Source: Chrysoperla carnea (lineage: Eukaryota > Arthropoda > Insecta > Neuroptera > Chrysopidae). Taken from it: DNA of 64,000 bases. The first letter of the stretch is position 1. Each line of letters starts with the position of its first letter. The position numbers were made by a program, and so were the translations under genes. Shown here one piece after another: positions 9,940 to 21,400 of the stretch. The stretch is taken from NCBI RefSeq assembly GCF_905475395.1, contig NC_058339.1, positions 87,988,520-88,052,519 of the forward strand, given 5' to 3'. The notes under the pieces are model-generated. The model was not told the DNA's origin and did not search any database. It saw only the letters and a program-made list of their open reading frames with translations.

Positions 9940-12900
9940 ATGGATGTGATAAAATCGAATACAAATATTATTGAAAAGTGGCAATCATCAAAAAAAACTA
10001 TTAAAGCACGTTTTAATTTTCTGTTTAACAACGAAATACTATCCGATATTAATTTTATTGTGGGAAAAAATAAACAATTTCGAATACCAGCTCACAAACT
10101 GATTTTAGCAGCTGCAAGTGATGTGTTTGAAACATTGTTTTTTGGATCTTTAGCAACTAAATCTGATCAAATTAAATTACCTGACATTGAACCAACAATA
10201 TTTTTAGCATTTCTAAAATTTATTTACACAGATGAAATGAAAATCGATCATGAAACAGTGATGTCTACCTTATACGTAGCAAAGAAATACAATGTAACAG
10301 CTTTAGAAGATTATTGTGTAGATTATTTAGAAACAAATTTAGATTGTGATCATGCTGTTTTATTGTTAAGACAAGCCAAGTTCTTTAATGAGCCAGAATT
10401 AGCAGACAAATGTCTAAATATTATTGATCAAAACACAATAGAAGTTTTAGCTGTTGACGATTTTAATGATATTGATTTGGAGACTTTAATTGAACTATTA
10501 AAACGGGATACTTTACAAATTAAAGAATCAAAGTTATATGAAGCCGTTTTAAGATGGACGGAAGTAGAATGCGCCAGAAGAAAATTAACCCTTACATCAG
10601 AAAAACAACGATTAGTTTTAGGGCCAGCAATTAAGTTAATACGTTTTCCATTAATGACAATTGAAGAGTTTAATAATGGCCCTGTTCAAAGTGGATTATT
10701 GACTGATCGTGAAATTCAAGAATTAATGTTAAACATTACAGTTAATTCAAAGCCAGCTGTTGAATTTTCGGATGTACCTCGACACTGTGAAAAATTGATT
10801 AGAAATGAACAAGTTGTGAACAGATTTAAAAGTATTCGTAATAAGTTTTTGATCCGGCGTTGTATAAATGATGGTATTAATTTGATGGTTGATCGTCCTA
10901 TATTTCTGGTTGGATTTGGTTTGTATGGCTCTAAACAAGCACATGTTTTATTGGATGTAGATTTAGAATTAATACATAAAGATACAAACATAGTGTGTGC
11001 TTCAAATAAAGCTTCAATTCAAACTTCTGATGGTTCAAATCAAACATATAAAGTTAAATTCAAGGAACCAATTAAGATTACACCAAACACAAATTATACA
11101 GCTAGCGTTACAATTACAACTAAACCAGTAAGCTATTAATTTAAAATACTTGTATAACTTATGGACTAAGAGCCAGCGCTTGCCAGACATACGTTAAAGT
11201 ATAAAAGCTGAAATTTTTTTTGCGTATTCTCACTGGTGTAGGGACCAATCTTTGGGGGCTACAAACCTTGACTAACGGTTCCTTCGGTAGGTAGCAGGTA
11301 ATCAGGGGCGCAGTACCCGAGCTCTCTCACGTTAAAGTATAAAAGCTGAAATTCACACAGAGTGTTCAAATGACCATTTTAAGTCAATATTGAAAAAGAC
11401 AGATCAATCCATCCAACTAACATTAGAAGACATATCGGTCAAATATTCAATAAGTAAATCGTCATAGTTGTATAAGTCATAAACGGTTAGTGATACAAAA
11501 AAAAATTAAACAAAACAAGAGAAAACAAACAATTGACTGAGTTAATTGTCGAAATACCATGTATGGACAGTGTTGATTACTCTGTCTGATACTATAACTG
11601 ATATAACCATAACATACATACTATACAATTTTGTGCTCTCACGGGTAAACAGTGATGTTTACGAAACAATGTTGTTTAATATATTCTATCTCTAACGGTT
11701 TACAAGATAGGTCCTACGCAGCAAAGAGCCAAATGATCTTATGACCCCTTAGAAAAATTAGAAAAAATCGTAAACAATTATTTGTTTCGGAATTTGATGA
11801 AACTCAGTTTATAAGGTAATTTTGACCCAAGAAATTCAAAAATCGAGTTTATTTGGCGATTGGCCGAGTAATTTTCGAAAAAACCGATATTTCGGATCGA
11901 TTTCCGGTATTATCACGAGAATTATTCGGCCAATCGTTAAATGAAACCGATTTTTGTATTTTTTGGGTCAAAATTACCTTATATACAGAGTTTTATCGAA
12001 ATTGGAGACGATAAATTTGTATCGATTTTTTGCAATTTTTTCAAGGGGTACCCCTTAGAAAAATTCGAAAAAATCGTAAAAAATTATTTGTTTCGGAATT
12101 TGAGGAAATTCAGTTTATAGGGTAATTTTGACCCAAGAAATTCAAAAATCGAGTTTATTTGGCGATTGGCCGAGTAATTTTCGAAAAAACCGATATTTCG
12201 GATCGATTTCCGGTATTATCACGAGAATTATTCGGCCAATCGTTAAATGAAACCGATTTTTGTATTTTTTGGGTCAAAATTACCATATATACAGAGTTTT
12301 ATCGAAATTGGAGACGATAAATTTGTATCGATTTTTTGCAATTTTTTCAAGGGGTACCCCTTAGAAAAATTCGAAAAAATCGTAAAAAATTATTTGTTTC
12401 GGAATTTGAGGAAACTCAGTTTATAGGGTAATTTTGACCCAAGAAATTCAAAAATCGAGTTTATTTGGCGATTGGCCGAGTAATTTTCGAAAAAAAACGA
12501 TATTTCGGATCGATTTCCGGTATTATCACGAGAATTATTCGGCCAATCGTTAAATGAAACCGATTTTTGTATTTTTTGGGTCAAAATTACCTTATATACA
12601 GAGTTTTATCGAAATTGGAGACGATAAATTTGTATCGATTTTTTGCAATTTTTTCAAGGGGTACCCCTTAGAAAAATTCGAAAAAATCGTAAAAAATTAT
12701 TTGTTTCGGAATTTGGTGAAACTCAGTTTATAAGGTAATTTTGACCCAAGAAATTCAAAAATCGAGTTTATTTGGCGATTGGCCGAGTAATTTTCGAAAA
12801 AAACGATATTTCGGATCGATTTCCGATCGATTTACCTATACCAGAATTTTTTTCGTAGCATCAATATTTTAAAGCGTTACAAACTTGGGACTAAACTTAA

Positions 12901-13396
12901 TATACTATGTATATTTCATATATATATGGTATAAAAGTAGGTAATTTAATTATTTGCGCTGCATATATATTTTTATATGCAGCGCAGACAAGACTATTTA
13001 ATCTTGGATCCATTTGTCCCATTCCCCATATTTGCGCACCATATGACAACACCGGAAAAAGCAGTGCCTTAACCAATCGCAGACGTATTGATCGTATCAT
13101 TGAATTAAAAATTTATTTTTGATTAACAAATAGGAACATTTTCGCCACTAACTCATGTGTTACTAATGATATTTGTCACCTCAGAAACACATTCCACGAG
13201 GGTAAATTTTAAAATTATCTTCTGTATTTTATTTTAACAGGTTGGGTGTTGGTACTACGGTACTGAAGGACAAAGTCAAGTTATAATTAATGATTTAAAT
13301 GGCAAACCCATCACTTTTCAATTTGCATCCATTGGACGTGGTTTTACAGATGTGATTAAAGGACAAATACCAGAAATAATATTTACATATTTATAA
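9940..13396 (+). CDS. BTB-BACK-PHR domain protein of the BTBD2/BTBD3/BTBD6 class
   Basis: Two exons, 9940-11127 and 13241-13396, joined in phase 0 (AAA CCA | GTT GGG) give 447 aa. Residues ~25-135 are a BTB/POZ fold (SDINFIVG, IPAHKLILAAASDVFETLF, FIYTDE). Residues ~140-245 are a BACK domain (AKFFNEPELADKCLNII). The C-terminal ~150 residues are a PHR domain (FLVGFGLYGS), whose last strands come from exon 2 and end GQIPEIIF. The length and three-domain order fit BTBD2/3/6 and Drosophila lute, known or presumed CUL3 ubiquitin-ligase substrate adaptors; that role is inferred from family. The 2.1-kb intron contains a retroposed fragment with long target duplications, a family A repeat, and a 306-bp tandem array. 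The gene is divergent from TARBP1 and convergent with MED27. Confidence 0.93.
11191..11353 (-). mobile_element. Retroposed fragment with 25-bp target duplications
   Basis: The direct repeats at 11191-11215 and 11329-11353 are identical over 25 bp (ACGTTAAAGT... CTGAAATT). Between them are 113 bp that on the minus strand end in eight A's, the hallmark of target-primed retroposition. Probably a 5'-truncated LINE or a SINE; source unknown. Perfect duplications mean it is young. Confidence 0.75.
11512..11744 (+). repeat. Family A, copy 1, left part (BTB intron)
   Basis: Begins GAAAACAAACAATTGACTGA and continues through CACGGGTAAACAGTGATGTT and CTCTAACGGTTTACAAGAT. It is interrupted by the tandem array at 11745 and resumes at 12826. 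Confidence 0.7.
11745..12825. repeat. 306-bp tandem array of foldback units
   Basis: CCCCTTAGAAAAAT recurs at 11745, 12051, 12357 and 12664, so the period is 306-307 bp, with three full units and about half of a fourth. Units are nearly identical. Each contains an inverted repeat: in unit 1 the arm from 11815 (GGTAATTTTGACCCAA) pairs with the arm ending at 11978 (TTGGGTCAAAATTACC), about 65 bp each with few mismatches. Confidence 0.9.
12826..12938 (+). repeat. Family A, copy 1, right part
   Basis: Resumes with CCTATACCAGAATTTTTTTC, AGCGTTACAAACTTGGGACT and ends ATATATGGTATAAAA, the usual family A right end. Confidence 0.7.
12965..13100 (-). mobile_element. LINE reverse-transcriptase fragment
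   Basis: The minus frame reads RLRLVKALLFPVLSYGAQIW, a pattern seen C-terminal to the reverse transcriptase core of Jockey/CR1-type elements (KLxLxxALVxPxLxYGxxxW). Short and isolated. Confidence 0.5.
13105..13200 (+). repeat. Family B fragment
   Basis: TTAACAAATAGGAACATTTT and GATATTTGTCACCTCAGAAA match one arm of the family B foldback at 27368. The spacer 13397-13905 between the BTB gene and MED27 holds only a CAGGGTGTC terminus-like piece near 13756. Confidence 0.65.
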
Positions 13397-13898
13397 ATAT
13401 TTTGTTGGATCTTGTATTTTAATTATTATAATTATAAATTTATTGAAAAATTATAGAAATGTTTAATTTAAATATATTTAATATTTATTGACGTCATGTT
13501 ATTTGTGACCATAAGGTCCGTTTTGAACATCATTGTCCCTTTTTCCGACACACATTACTACGAGGCTATAATTGAATTAATTGGATTTATAATTGAATTG
13601 ATTGTACTTTTTGATAGTTTTGTTTTTCCAAAAATTTCAATTATAAAGGTTGGTAGAAAACTTTCGAAGCTTTGCAATTTTTTAAAGGGAGTATCCTTTT
13701 TGTTATATGAAACGAATTTGAAATTTTACATAGTTAAATAGTTGTAGAATACTATACAGGGTGTCTTTTGTAGGTTGATTTAAAAAGAAAAAAAAAAAAC
13801 ACAAAAATTACCATAACTTCTACTTGATTATTTTTCGTAAAAAATTCTTAAAATTTACATACAAATTAAACTAATAAGAAAAATTAAAATTATAAGGG

Positions 13899-13904
13899 TT
13901 TATT
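13899..13904 (-). promoter_or_regulatory. Polyadenylation signal of MED27
   Basis: AATAAA on the minus strand, immediately 3' of the TAA stop at 13906-13908. Confidence 0.5.
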
Positions 13905-13905
13905 A

Positions 13906-16900
13906 TTAATGTTTACATTCTTCATGAAATGCTTCTAAAGTACGAAAATCACGCCATGTTGGTGGTAAATTTGCATGTATATGACTTCCACAACGTTTAC
14001 ATGGCTCATTAAATAAATTTATATAGCTGTGTAACCAAGTCTGCAAAAAAATAAAACGCATTACATTTTTCATTGCTCTCAGGGCCAGATTAACCGATTT
14101 TCAGTTTTGTTTTTGATAAATGGTAAGTAAGTAAGTAGATTTTTATCGCCAATTTGAATATTTTTATTGGTCTTAAAAAATGGTAAGCACAAATATTACC
14201 ATCTGGAAGTCGAAATTGTAACTACTGTATTCGGGCCTTCTTTTGATTTCAATTAGTACGAATTATCGCCAGTTGGCGAGTTGCAATTCCCAGTTATCAA
14301 TAAAACTTATATACAATCTTTCCATTTTTGTCAACAACAAAAAAATTTTTTTTTTCAATATTCCCATTAAATTTACTCTCTATGAAATATTTGCAATTTC
14401 TTTCGTGAACACGCGGGGTCTTTAGGCAGTTTCCTACTCTGGTTATTGTTTAATCCGGTTTTGTTTAATCTTGAATGGTCTAAACTGTTTACTTACCATA
14501 AATGATTTAACAGCTAATTCAGGTAATGTGGGTGAATAAAAATGTAACATTGCTGCATGTGCATTTTCGGTGACTTTTCGAAATACTCGATGTCTGGATT
14601 CTGTCCATAAATCTAATATTTCATTAAATCCTTTTACAAATACCCATTCGATCATTAGACCTTTTAGGGAAATGACTGCTTTCAAAACACGACCTAACGT
14701 TATCTGCAAAAATATTATTATTCAGATATATTCTGATATTTTTTCATTTTTCAATAATAATTCCTCAAGAATCGTCAACGCAAGGATTCAGTGTGCCATC
14801 AAATGAAATTCCTTGACTTTTGTATGATTATAATAAAACTTCCCTGATTGTTTTTTAGTCCCATAATTCTAAATTTTTCTATTCGAAAAATACAGGAATC
14901 TTTATTTGCAGGTATCAAGATGTTCATTAGAGAGCAGGAGTAGATATGTGAAGATTACATTTTTTTAAACTTTAAATCTAAAAACGAGCACACCGGCTAT
15001 CTATAAATATAGTTTCCTTGACGATGAGAACATACATTGCTCTAGCAAAGATTTAATCGGAGAATTTTAACATATTTAAATTGGTTTCATGAACTCAGTA
15101 TCAGAACCTAATCTAGCTTTGAATGATTGAATCCTAGAACGATTTAATTGAAAGATGTCACAACTGTATGCCAGCTCCTTGAATTGAACCTCAGAACGAG
15201 TAGACACTGCATTTTAACTCGGGAGTTAAACAAGAGAAGTTAAAAGAAGATTCTACTTGTTATACCATGCATATATGTAGTATGCAAGGTATACTAAGTT
15301 TAGTCCCAAGTTTGTAACGCTTTAAAATATTGATGCTAAGAACAAAATTTTGGTATAGGTGTTCATAAAATCACCTAATTAGTCCATTTCCGGTTGTCCG
15401 TCCATCCGTCTGTCAACTCGATTCAAAAACGAAAAAAGATATCAAGGTTCTAACTAATATTAATAAACTAATTACCGAAGATTTTGTAGGTATCAAGATG
15501 TTTTCAAAAGACCTTTCAGTTTAGGTGCTAAAGGCCCGATGTTAGCAGCCCATTAATTGCTTACCTGTAAAATTGCATTTGTTGTAAATGGTCTTGAAGG
15601 AGTGATACTCATATCACTATACAATCGATCAATACTGACGATTAAATTATCAACAGCCCTAAAAAAATAAGTTTATCTTTAATTTTAAGCCTCGATATCT
15701 TAAAAATAAATAAAACGTACTCTGGTAAAACATTATGACTACTCGTTTGTGTTCGACGTCGTTTTGCACTACCAGAACTTGTGTAGGAACGTTTTAATGA
15801 ATTTTGACTGAGTAATGAGACAGCTAAGTTACTGTAATCATGAATTTTATCAGTCCATTTATAACTATTCACTAGTTGACTGTATAACGCTTGGCGTTCT
15901 TGTGTTGTCTCCTGACTTAAGTATGTTGTGTTGCCTAAACTAAACGCTCCTGGAGGTGATTGTAAATTTGAAACAGCTTGTTCGACATCTCTGTAAAAAA
16001 TACCAATAAGTTTTAATTAAAGTTTATATTTATACAGGGTGTGTTAACGCACATCTTACGCAGACATTAAACTTGACCTAGATTTTTAATAAACACTTTA
16101 AATCATAAAGTTTTTATTAATTAAAAAAGTAACTTTTTTTCGAAACATTTGTCAGCAAACCGTACAGTTTAGGAAAACACAGACTGAAAAGTTTTACCCA
16201 AAATTGTTTTTCCGTATCAAAATTGTTATTTCGTATAATTGTACCTGAGAAATCGAGGCACTCTTCGAAAAATTTTCCAATAAAGGTGGGTTTGTTTTTT
16301 ATAAAGACCATTTTTGTTCAAATTGAATGAAGAAACGTGTAAAAAGCTAAATTTTTTGTGAATTATTGCTTAATTAAATTATTCTGTCTTTAAAGTGTGC
16401 GTCTACTGTTTGTCAGTTATGAATCAGAGTGAGGTTTTAATTGAACCTGAAAACTCAGATCGAATTCTATACCCCTGTGTGCTTTTGAAACTAACATTTT
16501 TAGTTTGATGCATTTTCTTCGATTAATCTTATTTTTCTAGTTTCACGTAGATGTCAAATTAAAAAACATCCTATAAATATAATATTTGTTCCCCGAACGT
16601 TTGGGCTATTCCAACGACCCACTCTAATTCAAATGAGCTGTAATTTGGTATGTGAAATTGAAATACAAAGCTTTTTGATGTTGTGAGTAACAGGCCCTTC
16701 TTTCAGCAATTTGAAGGGGATTCTCAGGGGAAAAAACTTTTTCTTAAGTCATTTTTATGGCTTTGCATATCTGTATAGCCTCTACAAATTGAGTTAGACA
16801 GTTGAAAAACGGTATGTAGGTTGAGTTTGCGACTAGAATGTGCTTACAGATGAAGGCATCTAATTCTGATTTAATTAATTTAAAGGCTTACCTTAAGTTT

Positions 16901-17070
16901 ACGTTAACTGTCGATAATAAATCTTGTAATTCGATTATAAATTTACTTTCTTTTAAGTCTTCTCCATGATCAGAACGTAATCCATTACCTAAAGATTCGA
17001 ATACTTGGCTTACGTTCGATCGTAATACTTGAAGGGCACCTAAAGCTACGTTTAATTGATGTAATTCCAT
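13906..17070 (-). CDS. MED27: Mediator complex subunit 27
   Basis: Five exons on the minus strand: 17070-16892, 15990-15721, 15658-15565, 14703-14497, 14040-13906. All are GT-AG and in frame, giving 294 aa (human MED27 is 311). The N-terminus (LGALQVLRSNVSQVFESLGN) is the helical Mediator contact region. The middle has LYSQLVNSYKWTDKIHDYS and a basic SAKRRRTQ patch. The C-terminus carries the conserved PCKRCGSH zinc-ligand pair followed by LPPTWRDFRTLEAFHEEC. MED27 is a core tail/upper-middle subunit of Mediator, bridging activators and RNA polymerase II in the nucleus. The start at 17070 matches the family N-terminus. The gene is divergent from XPF (1.39 kb between starts) and convergent with the BTB gene (509 bp between stops). 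Intron 1 holds a family C MITE; intron 3 holds a family A fragment. Confidence 0.95.
15262..15470 (-). repeat. Family A, partial copy (MED27 intron 3)
   Basis: Reverse-orientation match to the right end of family A: AGTTTAGTCCCAAGTTTGTA, GGTATAGGTGTTCATAAAAT, CCATTTCCGGTTGTCCGTCC. Confidence 0.75.
16035..16573. mobile_element. Family C foldback MITE, copy 2 (MED27 intron 1)
   Basis: Starts CAGGGTGTG and ends CATCCT, shorter than copies 1 and 3. It shares internal blocks with them (AACCGTACAGTTTAGG, CATTTTTGTTCAAATTGAAT, TTTGTCAGTTATGAATCAGA). Confidence 0.7.
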
Positions 17071-17343
17071 TTTATTATTTCAAAGTTATTTAGTTTTTCA
17101 GATTGACATGTTTCGTGATCTATGCTGTCAACATAATTTTGTTTATAGGTTAAGATTTTCAGAATTTCCATATATTTTTAATGCCGTAATGACCCGAAAA
17201 ATTACGAACATACAAAAACAAAATTTCATCCCTAACCACAGACTTATAATATATTAGACTATTAATTTAATAGCTTGGTAAGTTGATACACATAAGGTGC
17301 TTGGTAAGTTGGTAGTGAAAAATAAATTATGAAAGGTAAAAAA

Positions 17344-17825
17344 CAAGTGAAAACAAACAATTGACTGAGTTGAATCGTTTGTTCTTTGACGTCACGTAAA
17401 TAAAGACAGATTTCCACTCTTAAATAGCCACACACACATAACTATTCCCATATTAATACATACAACAAAATTTTCACCTAATTAGCGCCCTCGCGGGTAA
17501 ACAGTGATGTTTACAAGAAAATGTTTCAAACAAAAAGTTGTTTATTTTTTTATAAGGAACATTTTTTACATTTAAACATTTGTTCTCTAACGGTTTACAA
17601 GATGGGTCCTACGGACCCAAGACCCAATTGATCTAGGTTGCTCATTTACGAACACGACCTCACTTTTTACGCCTTAAACACACTATAAAAATTTCAGCTT
17701 GATATGTATTTTCGTTTTTGAATAATAGTGATGACAGACGGACAGACGACAGACGACAGACGACAGACAGACATACGGAAATGGACTAATTAGGTGATTC
17801 TATGAACACCGAAACCAAAATTTTT
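17344..17825 (+). repeat. Family A, copy 2
   Basis: GTGAAAACAAACAATTGACT through GGTTTACAAGATGGGTCCTA to GGTGATTCTATGAACACC; the last ~90 bp of the family is missing. It contains a (GACAGAC)n run near 17740. Confidence 0.75.
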
Positions 17826-17994
17826 TTCAAAAAAATAACATGCATTAATTATCGAATTTGTTAATGGCTTTCACAGTAATTGTAGGTTATGTTACCATCA
17901 ACTTAATTTTATACATACAATAATTACATACACGACTGTTGTTTTTACCAATATTACGTCACCAAAATTACTGACAACGTTTTCGCGATAATAA

Positions 17995-18135
17995 AATAGA
18001 TTTAAAATTTAATTTAATTTTATATCAAGAAAACGTGTTTATTTTGCCGAAATATATTTTTTTGTGGCTTTTTATTAGCAAAATCAACATTTTAAATTAC
18101 TTTTTCAAACATAGTAGAGTACCCTATTCTAAGGA
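17995..18135 (+). repeat. Family F repeat, copy 1
   Basis: TGGCTTTTTATTAGCAAAAT and GTAGAGTACCCTATT match 52330-52440. Confidence 0.6.
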
Positions 18136-18218
18136 AAATAACTTATGGTGAGAGACATATTCAAATGAAAACGGAAAACCGAAGCCATGCTAACTTATCC
18201 TCTTGAATCTTCCAGCTC

Positions 18219-18323
18219 CATTTAACGCTGCAATTTCACGATGACGCTTGACGCTAAAAGCTAGAGCCATATAATAATATCTGACTAGCGTCAAGCGTCA
18301 TCATGAAATCTCACCTTAAATGT
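18219..18323. repeat. Short foldback element upstream of XPF
   Basis: GATGACGCTTGACGCTA near 18240 pairs with TAGCGTCAAGCGTCATC near 18285. A related half lies at 9645-9690 upstream of the BTB gene. Confidence 0.65.
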
Positions 18324-18455
18324 CAAAAAAAATTATCTGTCAAAATTATTGAGGTTATATGAAACTACAATAATATGAAAATACCGCCTTCTCAAAAAAT
18401 AAATGCTTTTAATTTTAATCTAATTCAAGAATATAATTTAATTAATTAATTTAAG

Positions 18456-21400
18456 ATGGATTCCAATATCGAAAATCAAATTGATGAATCAATGTATGAA
18501 AGTATGCTCAATTTTGAGCGACAAATGTTTATCGATGCGGTTGAAACGGATGGCTTATTTATTAGCGCCAAGTAAATAATTCAAAATACCTAAATTATTA
18601 ACAAAATTTAACGTATGTTTCCCCCATTTTTAGAGGTCTACATATGGATACAGTTATTAAAAACTTATTAAAAGTTTATTGTGATCCAGGAAATTTAATA
18701 ATTGTCCTGAATAGTTCAGAATCGGAAGAAAATTTTTACATAAAAGAGTTAAATAGTCCGCATGTGTACAGTAATACATATCAAACTGCTCAGAATGTTC
18801 GTGAAGATGTGTACCTAAATGGTGGTATACACTTCATTACCACACGTATTTTAGTTGTGGATCTTTTAAAACAACGGGTACCAATTGATAAAATTACAGG
18901 GATGATTGTTTTGCGGGCTCATACAATTATTGAAAGTTGTCAAGAAGCATTTGCGTTACGACTTTATCGACAACACAATAAGGTTTTGTTTAAACTTTTC
19001 TTTATGTTTTTAAATATTTCTTTTTTTTTTGCGAACTAGGAATCTTAGGAATTGTCGAAATACCTTAAGATTTTATTTTTTAAATTTTTTAGACTGGTTT
19101 CATAAAAGCATTTTCAAATTGTGCACAAAGTTTTACCATAAATTTTGGCCAAGTAGAACGTGTTATGCGAACTGTGTTCGTAAAAAATTTATATTTATGG
19201 CCTCGATTTCATAGTATTGTCATTGAGGATTTAAAGAAATATGAGGTAGGTTATTAAATTTTCTCTCTCTCTTTTATGCTTTAGAATGTGATTTACGAGC
19301 GAACGTAATTTGATATTTTTTTTATTTCTGATAGCCGGTGGTTGTTGAATTACATATTCCAATTTCGAAAACTTTAAAAGATGCACAAAGTTTAATTCTA
19401 GATTTAATGAATCAAACTGTTAAAGAATTAAAACGAATTAATAAAACATTAGATTTACAGGTGAGTAAGTTCTCGATTGATTTATCTCTGAAACGTTTAT
19501 TTTCAAATTTATCCGGTCAGATTTCTAGGAGGTGGAGGGGGAGGGGTTTAAACTTTTTTTCATTATGTTACGTCATACAGTCAATAAAAATAAGAAACTC
19601 TTTGTAACTTTATTATTTTGCGAATTATTGAATGATAAAGGCATTTTTTTGCATTTAAACTGCAATATTTCAAAAAATATATATCCGAAACTTTTAAGTA
19701 TGTTGTCAGTATCTAAATAAAGTAATTGGAAAGCGGCAAGTATTAATTTTAGTTTTCGTGGCAAAATTCATCAGTTTTTGTGTTGAATAAAGGATAAAAA
19801 AAGGTACGAGCAACTTTCTTTTTATTATAATTCGGTTAATTATTGTGGAAATAGTTTGAAATTTTTTTCATTTTCATGGTTTTTTATAGTACTTTAAAAA
19901 GTGTACGATATACATTTTTCAAAAAACGTCAAATTTTTCAGTTATTTGAAGTTAAATACTCCGAATTTCAATAGCCAATAACTCGGAAACTATTAACTTA
20001 TCGAAATATACTTGAATCAAACTTTTATCTTAGAATTCATGACTCTATCGATTTCCCTTGCCATTTTCAATATATATTTTTCCACCTCCTAGAAGGAGTG
20101 GTTACCACCTCCTGGAAAAATCACCACTCGAAACTGTATAACTTTTGATCTAGAGGGTGAATAAAGCTTAATCCCAAATTTTCATCGAAATCGGTGATAT
20201 AGGTCAAAATTAAGAGATTTCGTCTTTTTTTCTCCTCGAAAACTGGAGTATAACTAGTCAGTGGAAATACGTTTCATAAATGACTCCATTCAGAGGACTA
20301 TATTGTTAGTTCAAATTTATTTGGAGTGATTTTCCCCCTGCGTACAGGCCTGTATCCAATCTTTCCAGGCACGCCTTTGTAAAATTATTTGTGATATTAC
20401 ATTTTAGTTATGAGTTACCCGACTATTGTATTCTTTATTTTTTGGAGGGGCCAATTACTGGGCCTGCACTTAACTCGAATTACGCTTGAATTAAAAATAA
20501 TTTAATTTTCAGGAAATAACTGTTGAAAATTGTATTACAAAAAAGTTCCATAAAATATTACAAGCTCAATTGGATGCAGTCTGGTATCAATTGAGCAGTA
20601 AAACTAAACAATTGGTAGCCGATTTAAAAACTTTACGACATCTTATTGTGTTAGTAGCAATCAGTAGCGTAGCTATCGTTGGGGCAGGTGGGCCCCGAAG
20701 CTCAGAGGGCTTCCTAAGCTTTTTAAAGGAAGTAGCATCCAGCTTCCGAACCTAGCAAATCTCGAGCCAAATTTGAAGGCCAATATCAAATGAGTCAATG
20801 CAAGTTCAAACTACGTGGAAAGAGGAGTTGTCCGCTTTTTTCTCTATGCACTGGGGCCTTTGTCTACCTAGCTACGCTACTGAGTAGCATATGTCTAGCC
20901 TGTTCACAGGAAAAACCATTTTTATAATATAGTTTTTATTTTTAAAGTACAATGATCCACAATGACCCAGTGACCTTTTATTCAGTAATAAGTAGGTATA
21001 TGACCATTGAACATGCAATGAAAACATCTTGGGTCGGTTTAGATGCCGCGGAACAATTATTTGAAACGTCCAAACAATTAATTTACACCGGCAATGCTAT
21101 AAACCAAGGTAAGCCTGAAAAATGATAATTATCAGGAAGTACATGAGAAATAAATTAACAAAACAAGAAAAAAAAACTATTTTAGAATTAAATCCACAAT
21201 TATGCACTAAATGGGAGGCGCTAAATGAAATTTTAAAACAAGATATTCCAATGGATTTAAAGGAACTGAAATCGAAACATGAAGATATTACGAGTAATCA
21301 AGTGAAAGTTTTAATTTTATGCAGCGATTCAAAAACATGCTATCAACTGCAACAGGTAACAAATCCAATATTTCAAAATAGTTTCACCAAAAAAAAATTG

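Larger units (their letters stand above)
17071..18455. promoter_or_regulatory. Shared upstream region of MED27 and XPF
   Basis: 1385 bp between divergent start codons. Most is repeat-derived (family A 17344-17825, shared block 17995-18135, hairpin 18219-18323). The repeat-free stretches are 17071-17335 and 18324-18455, which are the likely core promoters by exclusion. I see no clear TATA box or initiator. Confidence 0.4.

Noticed and set aside
11745-12825. CRISPR array
   Set aside because: Units are 306 bp tandem copies with no unique spacers, in a eukaryotic intron.
12897-13122. Overlapping open frames on both strands as host genes
   Set aside because: They are family A and LINE sequence inside the BTB intron.
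21109-21135. A 27-nt intron in XPF between GTAAGC and the AG at 21134
   Set aside because: Too short for splicing and the wrong phase; the acceptor at 21185 gives a 77-nt intron and the correct frame.
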